Below, in pieces: positions 48,303-57,556 of a DNA stretch of 64,000 nucleotides. The notes beneath the pieces are model-generated. The model saw only the letters and a program-made list of their open reading frames with translations. It searched no databases and had not been told where the DNA came from. Each line of letters opens with the position of its first letter. Position 1 is the first letter of the stretch. Position numbers and translations under genes: made by a program. Location: contig NZ_JBBAXC010000004.1 in the NCBI RefSeq assembly GCF_037120725.1, positions 124,001 through 188,000 of the forward strand, read 5' to 3'. The stretch is from Bacillus spongiae (lineage in GTDB: Bacteria > Bacillota > Bacilli > Bacillales > Bacillaceae_K).

Positions 48303-48556
48303 CTAGCCAATTTGTTTATAAAGAATGACTAGCGATTTCAAAGCCTTATTTAGTGGGCAATTATTTTTCATTCTAAACCTCTGATAAATAATCATTAAAT
48401 TTGTCGTGAAGTTTAAATTACCTTTTAAAGATTCTTTAGTTTCTTTATCAATCAAATTTAAAGAAAAAATAAATTACCATTATATCCGTCAATCATCACC
48501 ATAAAGGAATAAATTACAGATTCAATGATTTCGTTCTGCTGTTCTTTTAGATTCAT
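48303..48556 (-). pseudogene. Frameshifted small gene
   Basis: From ATG 48556 the frame reads NLKEQQNEIIESVIYSFMVM then IDGYNGNLFFL and stops; a neighbouring frame continues NLIDKETKESLKGNLNFTTN for a similar length to a TAG at 48303. Joined, they make a protein of about 84 residues, like small cytosolic proteins common beside Bacillus toxin-immunity genes. One frameshift seems to have broken it. Confidence 0.45.
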
Positions 48557-48604
48557 TTTATCTTAACCTTAATCTGTATTAAGGATACTTCCACATGATA
48601 ATCT

Positions 48605-48826
48605 TTAAGCGACTAGTTGAACTTGCTTTTCATTTAACACCATAACACCCCACTTAAATAATATTGCTCCTTGTTCAGGTCCATAGCTCAATTCTTAATA
48701 TGTTTGATCTAATTCTTGCGCAGGATTCTATAGTTCTCAATTTCAATAGAATCTAAAAAAGAATCAAAACAGTCTACAAGAAAAGCCACCAATTACTTGA
48801 AAAACTTATCTATCATTTTCTTCTAA
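48605..48826 (-). pseudogene. Decayed small gene
   Basis: Coding-like segments in two frames: LVAFLVDCFDSFLDSIEIEN, then NPAQELDQTY and ELSYGPEQGAILFKWGVMVL, ending at a TAA at 48605-48607. Stops and a frame change break them. A single protein of about 72 residues is the likely ancestor. Family unknown. Confidence 0.4.
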
Positions 48827-49049
48827 GTATTTTTATATACTCTAGCATTTTTTAAATGATTTTGATGATACTTTATTTCTTTTATTCCTCTTCAGGTAGT
48901 GCATTTCACATTCCTTTACAGATTTGATTTCGTAAATACAAACCACGAAGTAGACTTCCTACAACTATGAAAGAGTATCGTTAGTACAAACTCCATTTTA
49001 CGTAAATGTAACAAAATTACTAATTACAATTAAACCGTTTGCTTAATAC

Positions 49050-49089
49050 CAATTATTTCAAAGATACATAAGTTAGACAATCATAAAAA
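49050..49089. repeat. Diverged 40-bp direct repeat, copy A
   Basis: This 40-bp segment starting CAATTATTTCAAAG matches the one at 49916-49955 at 34 of 40 positions without gaps. Both copies are in the small-gene graveyard and may mark an old duplication. The flanking gap 48827-49308 holds no other gene I can support. Confidence 0.6.
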
Positions 49090-49308
49090 TTAAAATTGAC
49101 ATTTTTCTTTTTCTTGAACTGAGACTGGATAATGGCTTATTTTCGTAGATTACAATGGTCGACAAAGGATTTTTTTTAAAATTATCGAATTCTTTATTTT
49201 ATATAGGTTTAGGTTCCATTTACTATGATGTCCTATTGGGAGAAAAGTAAATGGATAACAAATAAATCGTTTGAATGTAGCGAAATATGATGATTAAGAG
49301 GAGGAGAC

Positions 49309-49443
49309 ATGAAGTTGGATAAAAAAAAGTATTCTATCGTACTAATGTGCATTCTATTTAGCCCATTATTAATATTATTACTAATAAGAAGAATCACAGT
49401 CATCAATATTGGAAACTTACATATAGGTGAAAAGACAGAGTAA
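49309..49443 (+). CDS. 44-aa single-helix membrane peptide
   Basis: ATG 49309 is preceded by GAGGAGGAGAC, an excellent ribosome site. The peptide has a basic start (MKLDKKK), one hydrophobic helix (SIVLMCILFSPLLILLLI), RR and a short polar tail. The site and the layout support a real gene; no family recognised. It is the only plus-strand gene in this graveyard region. Confidence 0.5.
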   Translation: MKLDKKKYSIVLMCILFSPLLILLLIRRITVINIGNLHIGEKTE

Positions 49444-49574
49444 GTGGCTACTTGAGTTCCAAAGTAACCAATTTATTTAAAAGAAGTCATTATTAAAATA
49501 GAAAACTAAACCAATTAAGAAAATGATATTATTATAATGATTAGTGTCTATATGTATTGTATGTTTCATGAAAT

Positions 49575-49857
49575 TTATTTTATAGCTGATCCAATAAGTG
49601 GGATTTCTGAACAATCTTTCGAAGGGTGTATGCTTCTTTCTTTTTCGGTAAAGTTAAGATCTGATCCGATTTTAGCTTTACCAACTGCGTATCTACCTAA
49701 TACCATATTACTTCAATAACGTTTTGTTAAAAACTTTGGTTACTTCTGCATATCCTACTAGATATTCCATAGTCGGTAATTTGGGGTTAGAATTTATTCC
49801 AAAATCTTTAATGATTTCTTCAGATTTTTCTTTTACTTTAATAAAATTAAACTCCAT
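49575..49857 (-). pseudogene. Broken gene in two small frames
   Basis: First frame, 49857-49708 (49 codons): MEFNFIKVKEKSEEIIKDFG and on, with GGGGG upstream, resembling DUF4272-type N-termini (KSEEII...NPKLPT) by memory. After its TAA, a second frame, 49706-49575 (43 codons), reads VLGRYAVGKAKIGSDLNFTE. The ATG starts one base after the TAA. Either a frameshift has split one gene or these are two small genes. I favour a split gene. Confidence 0.4.
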
Positions 49858-49915
49858 TTATAATCCCCCTCATCTTCCTACCAGCTGTTCACTAATTTTC
49901 TAGGTTCGCTTCATA

Positions 49916-49955
49916 CAATTATTTCAAAGACAGCTAGTTTAGACAATCCTAAAAA
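49916..49955. repeat. Diverged 40-bp direct repeat, copy B
   Basis: Second copy of the segment at 49050-49089, 34 of 40 positions identical. It is 59 bases upstream of the broken minus-strand gene that starts at 49857. Confidence 0.6.
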
Positions 49956-50099
49956 GATACATTTCTTATTCCTTAAATGTACCCTATCCTTAAAAGACTT
50001 GAGCTAGTTTTGTGGCAATTTGGTTCCATAGGTTCTGGTAAATTTTAATGATGATTATTAATCGAATAATAGAATAGATCAAAATACAGCTCAGCTTTA

Positions 50100-50576
50100 C
50101 TAATAATTAGTTATTATGACTGAATAGACTTCGAATGGTTCAATATTTATTTCACCTTCCGCCACTTCCCCTTCAATTTCTTCTACCGGAAATCCATCAT
50201 GATAGGGAAATTGCAAAAATTTAATAAGGATTGGTTCTATATTATCAATAGTCTTGTAATTACGACCAAACGGTAATTTTTTGTGGAAATCAGATATAAG
50301 ATTGAATCGTAGCCCTGCAGATTGCCAATCAAACCAAACATAAAAAATCATATTATGGTCACTGTTTTTAAATACTTGTTCTTTTCTATTATTTTGAACT
50401 TGATTAAAGAATAACTTTAAATCTTCAGTTGTAAATTCGTTGGCCAATTCTTTTTCCATGGAAATAGACCAGGTATTATTGGATATTTCATTATCAAGGT
50501 CGTTAATAGAATTTCCGATAAATAACCTATCTTCAATAATCTCGTCTAATTCTTTTAAAAAATCTTCTTTACTCAT
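50100..50576 (-). CDS. Small cytosolic protein, immunity-like
   Basis: A 158-residue acidic protein (MSKEDFLKELDEIIEDRLFIGN) with aromatic pairs (FYVWFDWQSAGLRF). Size, acidity and a neighbourhood of broken small genes are like immunity proteins of polymorphic toxins in Bacillus, but no motif proves it and no toxin is in the window. AGGAGG lies before the ATG. Confidence 0.6.
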   Translation of the reverse strand: MSKEDFLKELDEIIEDRLFIGNSINDLDNEISNNTWSISMEKELANEFTTEDLKLFFNQVQNNRKEQVFKNSDHNMIFYVWFDWQSAGLRFNLISDFHKKLPFGRNYKTIDNIEPILIKFLQFPYHDGFPVEEIEGEVAEGEINIEPFEVYSVIITNY

Positions 50577-50651
50577 AGTTTCCTCCTAATTGCTTTGAAA
50601 TGGTAACTTTTGTACGGTCTCTGGCAACAAGAATAAAAACTTGTTCGTGGC

Positions 50652-50894
50652 TCATTCCTCTATGTTAAGATTTTCTGCCACGCTTTCGAGGTTGGCGTTC
50701 TGAAATGCTTCGCTTCCTTCTTCAGAGTATATGAAATAGACCTCTTCTACTTCAACAATCCCTTCAAAATTTTCAAAAAACCATTTGTTTAAGTGCATTT
50801 TGTCGTTTATGTCTCCATTAAAAAAGTGGAACCGAAGTTCTTTGTAATAGTCAATTGACCGTAATAAATCCCTAACTGGTAAAATGCGCTTCAT
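50652..50894 (-). CDS. Small hypothetical protein, 80 aa
   Basis: An acidic 80-residue protein (KRILPVRDLLRSIDYYKELR... EGSEAFQNANLESVAENL). No clear ribosome site; no family recognised. It is 75 bases upstream of the preceding acidic gene on the same strand and could be cotranscribed. It may be another immunity-like gene. Confidence 0.5.
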   Translation of the reverse strand: MKRILPVRDLLRSIDYYKELRFHFFNGDINDKMHLNKWFFENFEGIVEVEEVYFIYSEEGSEAFQNANLESVAENLNIEE

Positions 50895-51028
50895 ATAATC
50901 CTAAGTTTTGTTCAACATTTTATTTTCTTAATACTAAATATTGAATCCTTCTTGAATTTAACTGCCTGGTTCTTAGAAGCAGAACTAGACATCGTCTATA
51001 CTCCTGCACCCTTTAATTGCGGATCATT

Positions 51029-51652
51029 TTAAACTATTTTTCGCAAAACTATTTTTCTATACATACCGTTGAAAAGTATTGGAAGGTCCTCTTCAATGGA
51101 AAGCTTCTCTTTCTGATTTTCATACATTGTTTCAAAATTTCTTCCAATGTCAGTACCAAACACCTGTATAATCGGTCTTAATATTTGCTTCAAAAAAGCA
51201 AGGTTTTTATCTTTCGGAGCGAATTTATCAAAGATCATAATTTTGCCTTGCGGCTTTAATACTCTCGCCATCTCCTCCATACATTTATCTGCATCAGGAA
51301 CAACCGTCAAAATAAGGCTTGCCACGACCAAATCAAATTGATTATCAGAAAAATCCATTTCTTGTGCATCCATATTAAAAAATTCAATTCCAGAACCTTT
51401 AAATTTAGCTCTTGCTTTATCCAGCATATCATTGGAATAATCAATAGCGATAATAGTTAACTCTTTATGATTGATTAACTCTAAATCTGCTCCAGTACCC
51501 ACACCAACAAAAAGAATTTTATCTTCACTCTTAAAAATACTGTCTCTAAATATTCTTTTTCGAGCTTCAAGAAACTTTCCTGTATTAAAGAACTTGTCAT
51601 ACACAACAGACCCAAATTTATAGATAACTTTATTCCAACGATTGTTCATCAT
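51029..51652 (-). CDS. Class I SAM-dependent methyltransferase
   Basis: A 207-residue methyltransferase. Motif I is ILFVGVGTGADLELI; the acidic residue of motif II is in IIAIDYSNDML; NMDAQEMDF and RVLKPQGKIMIFDKF follow as in UbiE/COQ5-like and phospholipid methyltransferases. Substrate unknown. Confidence 0.85.
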   Translation of the reverse strand: MMNNRWNKVIYKFGSVVYDKFFNTGKFLEARKRIFRDSIFKSEDKILFVGVGTGADLELINHKELTIIAIDYSNDMLDKARAKFKGSGIEFFNMDAQEMDFSDNQFDLVVASLILTVVPDADKCMEEMARVLKPQGKIMIFDKFAPKDKNLAFLKQILRPIIQVFGTDIGRNFETMYENQKEKLSIEEDLPILFNGMYRKIVLRKIV

Positions 51653-51709
51653 TCACCTCATTCTAAATAATGGAATAACAAATTTATCTTTCTTCAATTA
51701 AAGCACTCG

Positions 51710-52294
51710 TTAGTTCAATAACTGTTGACTAACATGTTCAATCCATTTACCTCTATTGTCTGCAAGTAAAGTATTCCAACCTATTTTTCGTGCTTCAATC
51801 AAGTTTTTCTCTTGATCATCAACAAACAATACGTTTTCTTCAACGTTTAAATAGGGATTAACTTTTAAATATATATCAACTTCTGGTTTACAAAATCCCA
51901 CATTACTAGAAATAGTTATACTTTTTATGTAGTCTTCAACAGGTCTAATTATATGTTTCACCCATTCAATACGATGATTACTTAAAAAATGAATATTAGC
52001 ATACTTACTCCACAACGGGATTTCCTCAAGAGCGGGCAAAGGTTTTATTGAAGATAATAATTGGTTTGAAGCATAACCTATTTCGATTGTCGGGAATCTT
52101 TCAACCAATATAGCCCAAAATGTTTGTTCGTTCATTTTTCCAGTCCATAAATCTTTGCGGACTTCCTTTCTAAACGTCATAAGATCCTCATATTTAACCT
52201 CAAATTTTGAAGATAAATCCTCCCAAAATATTGGTGAAAAGTTCGTTGCTATCACTCCTGCAATATCTAATACTAAATCAGTTTTTTTGTTCAA
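51710..52294 (-). CDS. HAD-like hydrolase with altered motif I
   Basis: A 194-residue HAD-fold protein: motif I LVLDIAGVIATNF, motif II in HFLSNH, motif III Lys in FCKPEVDIY and motif IV LFVDDQEKN. The second Asp of the usual DxD is Ala, so the general acid is absent; YihX-like members also lack it. Phosphatase activity is uncertain. Confidence 0.75.
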   Translation of the reverse strand: MNKKTDLVLDIAGVIATNFSPIFWEDLSSKFEVKYEDLMTFRKEVRKDLWTGKMNEQTFWAILVERFPTIEIGYASNQLLSSIKPLPALEEIPLWSKYANIHFLSNHRIEWVKHIIRPVEDYIKSITISSNVGFCKPEVDIYLKVNPYLNVEENVLFVDDQEKNLIEARKIGWNTLLADNRGKWIEHVSQQLLN

Positions 52295-52395
52295 CCATTC
52301 ATCCTCCCAATTTCAATCAAATACTTTATTTTGCTTATTCTAGCTTTCTGTAAGTTCAATCAAAATACTGTTTTTATTTTATCACTCTAAAAATG

Positions 52396-52437
52396 GCCTT
52401 AAAAAAAAGCGGCATATCAATTTAGATATACGCCCTT
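52396..52437 (-). terminator. Terminator after the NAT-like gene
   Basis: GGCGTATATC and GATATGCCGC form an imperfect stem on the minus strand, followed by eight T residues. Confidence 0.6.
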
Positions 52438-52453
52438 TTAATTGAACACTACT

Positions 52454-53158
52454 CTATATCTTATTTCGATATTCAAGTAATATTGTATGTAATAAATCCT
52501 TATCAAAGCCAACCTTATTCCCTATAATCTCTGTAAAGTCACTTATCGTCCTTTTAGTATCTTCTTTATATAAGCCTTCTGTTGTACTTAAAGTAATACT
52601 CCAATTGTCGAATTCCCAATGAGCCATTTCATTCTTATAAAGAACCCGACTCTCTATTAATGGTATCGGTCTAATAATATTTTGAGAGATTTCAGCAGCT
52701 TTCATAAAATATCCTTTTTCTAACGGGGTTGTTTCATACGTTTGTCTTGAAACTTTTCCATTCGGTCTGTGATAGAGTATTTCTACATGATTACGTAGTG
52801 GTTTCACCTGTATCTTTGCTGCAGGAAAGAATCCACTGAGTTTCTCATCAGTAAAATCTTCATTATGTCCATCTATTAGAATAGGCATAATCCATTGATC
52901 GCCCAAATCGCATAAATAACGATTTCCTGATTCATCTAATGCTACTACTGCTACATGGGCATCTTCAGTGTTTAGATTATGTCCTATTGGATATGCTTCT
53001 ACTCCATCTTTACGAAATTCATCCAGAAGCCAAATAGCCAAATCAAAGCAATTGCCAGTAAGGCCGTATCTTTGTCTATGCTCTCTCATGAGAGAAATAT
53101 CTCTTTGTTTGCCAACCTTCTCTTTATTATAAACCCATAGCTTACTTAATGTTTCCAT
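52454..53158 (-). CDS. Arylamine N-acetyltransferase-like protein
   Basis: A 234-residue protein with a cysteine-protease-like triad: Cys in LTGNCFDLAIWLL, His in DAHVAVVALD and Asp in YLCDLGDQW. Order and spacing match arylamine N-acetyltransferases (RGGxCFxxN, HxxN, VDVGF), but the motifs diverge. It may be an acyltransferase or a transglutaminase-like hydrolase. Confidence 0.6.
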   Translation of the reverse strand: METLSKLWVYNKEKVGKQRDISLMREHRQRYGLTGNCFDLAIWLLDEFRKDGVEAYPIGHNLNTEDAHVAVVALDESGNRYLCDLGDQWIMPILIDGHNEDFTDEKLSGFFPAAKIQVKPLRNHVEILYHRPNGKVSRQTYETTPLEKGYFMKAAEISQNIIRPIPLIESRVLYKNEMAHWEFDNWSITLSTTEGLYKEDTKRTISDFTEIIGNKVGFDKDLLHTILLEYRNKI

Positions 53159-53548
53159 TGGGAAGTCATCAAACTTCCTCCATGTTTTAAGAATAACTTC
53201 ATTTGTTAAAATAATAACACCCCTTTTACTAAATTAATTAACATTATAATAGTGGTTCTTCCCATAATACCCTTTATTGATGAGGGCTTACATTTCAAGA
53301 TTATCCTAAAATCCCCACTCTACTCTTTCACGAATTAACAAGCTTTTGTACAAACTAGCTTATCAACCATAACAATTTAGTGATTTATTTGATAACTATT
53401 TTCAGAACTCGAAACTTAAACCATTCCCCACATTTTAGTAGGTCTAGTCATCGTTTTCCTTTCACCTCTTGTGTACTTTGTTGAAATAACGAATATAGAA
53501 CATCGTTATTCTTTCACTAACACTACCTTTAGCGAACAAAAAAAATAC
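53159..53548. other. Intergenic region
   Basis: 390 bases without a gene or convincing signal; it includes the promoter region of the NAT-like gene. Confidence 0.45.
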
Positions 53549-54211
53549 TCAATGTTTAATAAATTCCATATTATGTAAATCGTTATTATTAATGACTACA
53601 TCAGCATTCAATTGAGGTGAATCTTGCTCTAAATAAAATTTCGAAGCTGCATGATATCTTTTAATGAACATTTCTTCAGCTTCTTTATAACTTCCAAAGG
53701 CTCGTTCCTCTCGTTTAGCCCCTCTTTTTCTCGCTAATTCAAAATCAGTATGAACGAATATTTTAAAATCAAATAAATTAACCAATCCCTGCTTGAATAA
53801 AAATGTCCCATCTACAATGAAAATCATATCCTTGGTTGCTACTTTTATTTCTGGATTAACATACTCATCCTTTGCTAAATCTAAAGAAACCAATTGGTAA
53901 TGAAGGTTTCCGCTTGGTCCTAGAGGAATTAGAAGCTTCTGCCTAAAAGACTCATAATCATGCGCATCCTCATAATACCCAATAGCTGATATCTTCCCTT
54001 GCTTATAACGAGTGGTTCTTGGATGATGAAAATTATCTATACTTGTTCTAATTACCTTCTTTTTTCTGGATAGAAGTTCCTCAGCAAGCTCATTAGCAAA
54101 CGTCGTTTTTCCAGATGCCGTTATTCCACTAACTCCCACTCGCACAGGGTGATCTATTTTTAAATTTACTATTCTATCAGCTAAATCAGAAATAAGTTTG
54201 CTCCTCAACAT
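53549..54211 (-). CDS. Uridine kinase-like P-loop kinase
   Basis: A 220-residue kinase of the uridine kinase/phosphoribulokinase superfamily: Walker A GVSGITASGKTTFANEL at residue ~25, TSIDNFHHPRTTRYKQGKIS (the substrate-binding DxFxxP-like region), VDGTFLF and a lid with RKRGAKREERAFG. The substrate is probably a nucleoside or sugar, not certainly uridine. Confidence 0.82.
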   Translation of the reverse strand: MLRSKLISDLADRIVNLKIDHPVRVGVSGITASGKTTFANELAEELLSRKKKVIRTSIDNFHHPRTTRYKQGKISAIGYYEDAHDYESFRQKLLIPLGPSGNLHYQLVSLDLAKDEYVNPEIKVATKDMIFIVDGTFLFKQGLVNLFDFKIFVHTDFELARKRGAKREERAFGSYKEAEEMFIKRYHAASKFYLEQDSPQLNADVVINNNDLHNMEFIKH

Positions 54212-54395
54212 TTAAGTGCCTCCTCTTATTAGTCTTTTGTAGTTCATCTCTCGATTTCATTCTCTTAATCTACTAACTAGGTCTCTGATAAGAATCAAAA
54301 AGGTTGTTATAGAAGGGAAAAACTGCTCAACGCTTTTACGAAAAAGACATTCTGACCGAGGAAAAATAGATGTTAGCCACTTTTTCTTCCCTACT

Positions 54396-54945
54396 TTAAT
54401 GTAATTCTTTTATTCCAGTAATAATAGCTAACCACAAGTTTAATGTATATTCATCATTTAACACGTCGACTTTATATTTTCTACGTTCCAAAACATTCAT
54501 AAATATAAGTGAAACTAGTTCTCCTTCGACACAAATATTGCTACTTTTGTCTTCAATTACAAACTTTTTTAAAGCAAAAGTATATTTTGCTTCGTACTCC
54601 TTTTTACCAATTAAAATAGTATATTCCTTAGAAAGTTGGTTCTTCAGCTTCTTCTTATATATCGCTTTTTCACTTACTGTTGCTACAATATCATTTTCTT
54701 CATTGTAAATATCAAATTTCTTGTTAATAATATTTTTTGATAGCGTAAGTACTCCACGAAAAACCAATTGATTTTCGTCATAATAATAGTATATTGGTTT
54801 AGGTCTTATTTTGGGACGAATTCTTAAAATCTGATTCCCATCTATATCTGATAAAAAACGTTGGAAAAGAATAAAAGTGGAGCGCCGATAATAATAGAGT
54901 TCGCCTTTTTATCATATCCTAAAACATTTCGATTTAAAGGAAACA
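54396..54945 (-). pseudogene. Tubby-like / unknown gene with a 5' frameshift
   Basis: An open frame of 123 codons ends at 54396. Its best start is TTG 54767 without a ribosome site, and the same frame stays open and coding-like further upstream (LSDIDGNQILRIRPKIRPKP, IYYYYDENQLVFRGVL). Another frame supplies a start (MFPLNRNVLGYDKKANSIII) from about 54945. A frameshift between them seems likely. The C-terminal part resembles tubby C-terminal-like Bacillus proteins (VLTLSKN...FDIYNEENDIVATVSEK), from memory. Confidence 0.5.
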
Positions 54946-55326
54946 TACACTTAAAGAAATACCCTCTTGATTTGGAATCCATGCAATTTTGCCGAGAAAG
55001 TTCCCTTTAACCGCCATTTCGTTTAATGATCTTTTTTACAACCCAAATCCAATAATAACATAAATATCCACCCTTACTTCTCTCCAAAAATGAAAAAAGC
55101 CGCCTATCATTATTTCTTCTTTCATCCATGCCCATCTGTAGTCGTAGAGAAAATCCAACCAAAAACATAGAATACTTTTTACTAAATAGAAATAGAATGA
55201 TAGTGCGTGTTCAAGAGGGAGATTATTTCTTTCCTAGACAACGAGTAAGGAGACTATAGCTCTTTGAAACCTGAATTAATCAAACTTATTTGAACAGCTT
55301 TAAATTTGAATAAAGGAGGATTTTGA
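54946..55326. other. Intergenic upstream region
   Basis: About 380 bases before the S9 peptidase gene. AAAGGAGG at 55314-55321 is its ribosome site. No other feature supported. Confidence 0.45.
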
Positions 55327-57114
55327 TTGGTTATTTATAAAAAGCCAGATGTAGAGCAATTTTTACGTGCGTATACAATTCAAGATTTTGTCCTAAACAA
55401 TGATGAAAGTCAGCTCGTTTTCAGTACAAATATTAGTGGGAAATTTAATTTATGGGGAATGGATTTACCGAATCAATTTCCATATCCTCTTACATTCAAC
55501 GATCAAAATTGTAAAGGACTCTGCTATGACAAAGACGGTAATTTCATTATTGCTGCATTTGATCATAATGGAGATGAAAATTCACAACTATACATGATCA
55601 CACCAGATGGAGGACAACTGAATCCAGTTAGAACCTCAGAAGGACATCAGTATTCACTTCCAATTTTATCTGATGATGGTAATCGATTATACTACACGTC
55701 AAATAAGGATGACTCTACCTATCTTAAAAGCTATTGCTATCACATTGATACCGGAGATGAAGAGACAGTCATTTCTGGAGACGCTGCCGCTACATATTTA
55801 GTGGATGTTAGCCCAAATGAAAAAAGTTTTGTGTTTCTCAAGTTTTACTCTACTACGCATATTCCAGCCTACGTAAAATTAGATGAGGAAGTGATTCCTC
55901 TTACACCAGAATCAAGTGAACAACACTCAGTAACAGATGTTATCTATACCTCAGAATCAGACATTTATTTCATTACAAATTGTGATGAAGACTTTTCTTA
56001 TATTGCAAAATTTAACATAGAAGAAAAAGAGTTTAGTAAAGTCGTTTCACTTGAAGGTCAGGACTTTAAAACAATTAAGTACGATAAGAAACAGCACCTT
56101 TTATATTTGGTCAGTGAGAGCGGTGTGGAAGACCAATTATATTCTTATGACATCGACACAGCCAAATTAACAGAACTTGAAAGTCCTGTTGGAATTATCA
56201 ACAAAGTAGAAGTGACTAGACAAGGTAATGTCTATTTAGTTGGTACATCCGCTACAAACCCTTCAAATATTTACAGAAAAAAAGTAAATGAACAATGTTG
56301 GGACAAGCTTACGAATAACCGTATTTTAGGCATGAATGAAGAACAGCTTGTTAATCCGGAAGTAATCTCCTATCCATCATTTGATGGATTGGAAATTGAA
56401 GCGCTATACTATAAAGCAAACTCGTCAACTAGTAACGGTCACGTCATTTTATGGCCACATGGAGGACCTCAGTATGCTGAACGAAAAACCTTTATTGGCG
56501 TGTTTCAGTATCTCTTAAGTGAAGGTTATAGTATTTTCACCCCTAACTTCCGTGGCTCTACCGGATACGGCTCGGCATTCACAAAAATGGTTGAAGGAGA
56601 TTGGGGACAAGGCCCAAGGCTTGATAATATTGAAGGTCTAGAATTTCTATTTAGAAATGGACTCGCTGATCGTGAAAAAGTTTTTGTTATGGGTGGAAGT
56701 TTCGGTGGTTATATGGCCTTATTACTTCACGGTAGGCATCCAGAATATTTTAAAGCAATTGTCGATATTTGTGGACCAAGTGATCTTCTTTCATTCATTG
56801 AAACAGTGCCAGACCATTGGAAACCAATGGTGACACAGATTGTTGGGGATCCAAATAAAGATAAAGATAAGCTTATTGAGTACTCGCCGATTACTTATTT
56901 AGAAAATATGTCTAAGCCTATGCTCGTCATTCAAGGAGCAAATGATCCGCGAGTGGTTAAAGAAGAATCTGATCAAATTGTCGCTGTATTAACTGAAAAA
57001 GGTCGAGATATTGAATATATGGTGCTAGAGGATGAAGGCCACGGGTTAACTAAAAAAGAAAATGAGTTAAAAGTTTATCGGGCAATAAACGAATTTTTCA
57101 CTAAACATTTGTAG
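55327..57114 (+). CDS. S9 family prolyl oligopeptidase-like peptidase
   Basis: A 595-residue peptidase from TTG 55327 with AAAGGAGG 7 bases upstream. An N-terminal beta-propeller (residues ~1-340, WD40-like repeats) covers the hydrolase domain (residues ~350-595). The triad is Ser in MGGSFGGYM (~residue 459), Asp in GANDPRVV (~540) and His in DEGHGLT (~572). Cytoplasmic; cleaves short or acylated peptides. Monocistronic. Confidence 0.9.
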   Translation: MVIYKKPDVEQFLRAYTIQDFVLNNDESQLVFSTNISGKFNLWGMDLPNQFPYPLTFNDQNCKGLCYDKDGNFIIAAFDHNGDENSQLYMITPDGGQLNPVRTSEGHQYSLPILSDDGNRLYYTSNKDDSTYLKSYCYHIDTGDEETVISGDAAATYLVDVSPNEKSFVFLKFYSTTHIPAYVKLDEEVIPLTPESSEQHSVTDVIYTSESDIYFITNCDEDFSYIAKFNIEEKEFSKVVSLEGQDFKTIKYDKKQHLLYLVSESGVEDQLYSYDIDTAKLTELESPVGIINKVEVTRQGNVYLVGTSATNPSNIYRKKVNEQCWDKLTNNRILGMNEEQLVNPEVISYPSFDGLEIEALYYKANSSTSNGHVILWPHGGPQYAERKTFIGVFQYLLSEGYSIFTPNFRGSTGYGSAFTKMVEGDWGQGPRLDNIEGLEFLFRNGLADREKVFVMGGSFGGYMALLLHGRHPEYFKAIVDICGPSDLLSFIETVPDHWKPMVTQIVGDPNKDKDKLIEYSPITYLENMSKPMLVIQGANDPRVVKEESDQIVAVLTEKGRDIEYMVLEDEGHGLTKKENELKVYRAINEFFTKHL

Positions 57115-57145
57115 CCAAATAGATTCATATTACATGTAAAGTTAC

Positions 57146-57190
57146 AAATGACAACACACGACAAGTATCACCGTGTGTTGTCATTTTCTT
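57146..57190. terminator. Terminator after the S9 peptidase
   Basis: AAATGACAACACACG pairs perfectly with CGTGTGTTGTCATTT, then TCTTATT. It also works on the other strand. Confidence 0.85.
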
Positions 57191-57415
57191 ATTATGGTAG
57201 ATATTATTAAGCTTTTACTTCAACTTTCCCCCTTCTATTCTTTTTTCAATACATTTAAGAGAATGGCAGTAATTAAGAATGTCTGAATGACACCTATTTA
57301 GATTGCATCGTTCCTCATGTTATAACACTATTAACTATCTCAAACACCCTTCCTATCATATGAACAGATGTTTCAAGCTGTGCTGTTAAAGCAATACCTC
57401 TTCCACTTAATAGAT

Positions 57416-57447
57416 AAAAGCCCGGGGATTTTTTGTCCTCCGAGCTT
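57416..57447 (-). terminator. Terminator after the aromatic hydroxylase
   Basis: AAGCTCGGAGGA pairs with TCCCCGGGCTT on the minus strand, followed by TTATC. It lies about 110 bases after the stop codon. Confidence 0.6.
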
Positions 57448-57556
57448 CATCCGTTCATTTATTTTGAAAATCAGGCTAGTAAAGTCGTTATAACTACGAC
57501 AGTTTTATATTGTACTCCAAAACAGAGCCCATTAAGCTAATGACTACTTGGTTACA

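Noticed and set aside
49537-49719. 60-codon plus-strand frame
   Set aside because: No ribosome site; it lies opposite the minus-strand broken gene, which has better coding character.
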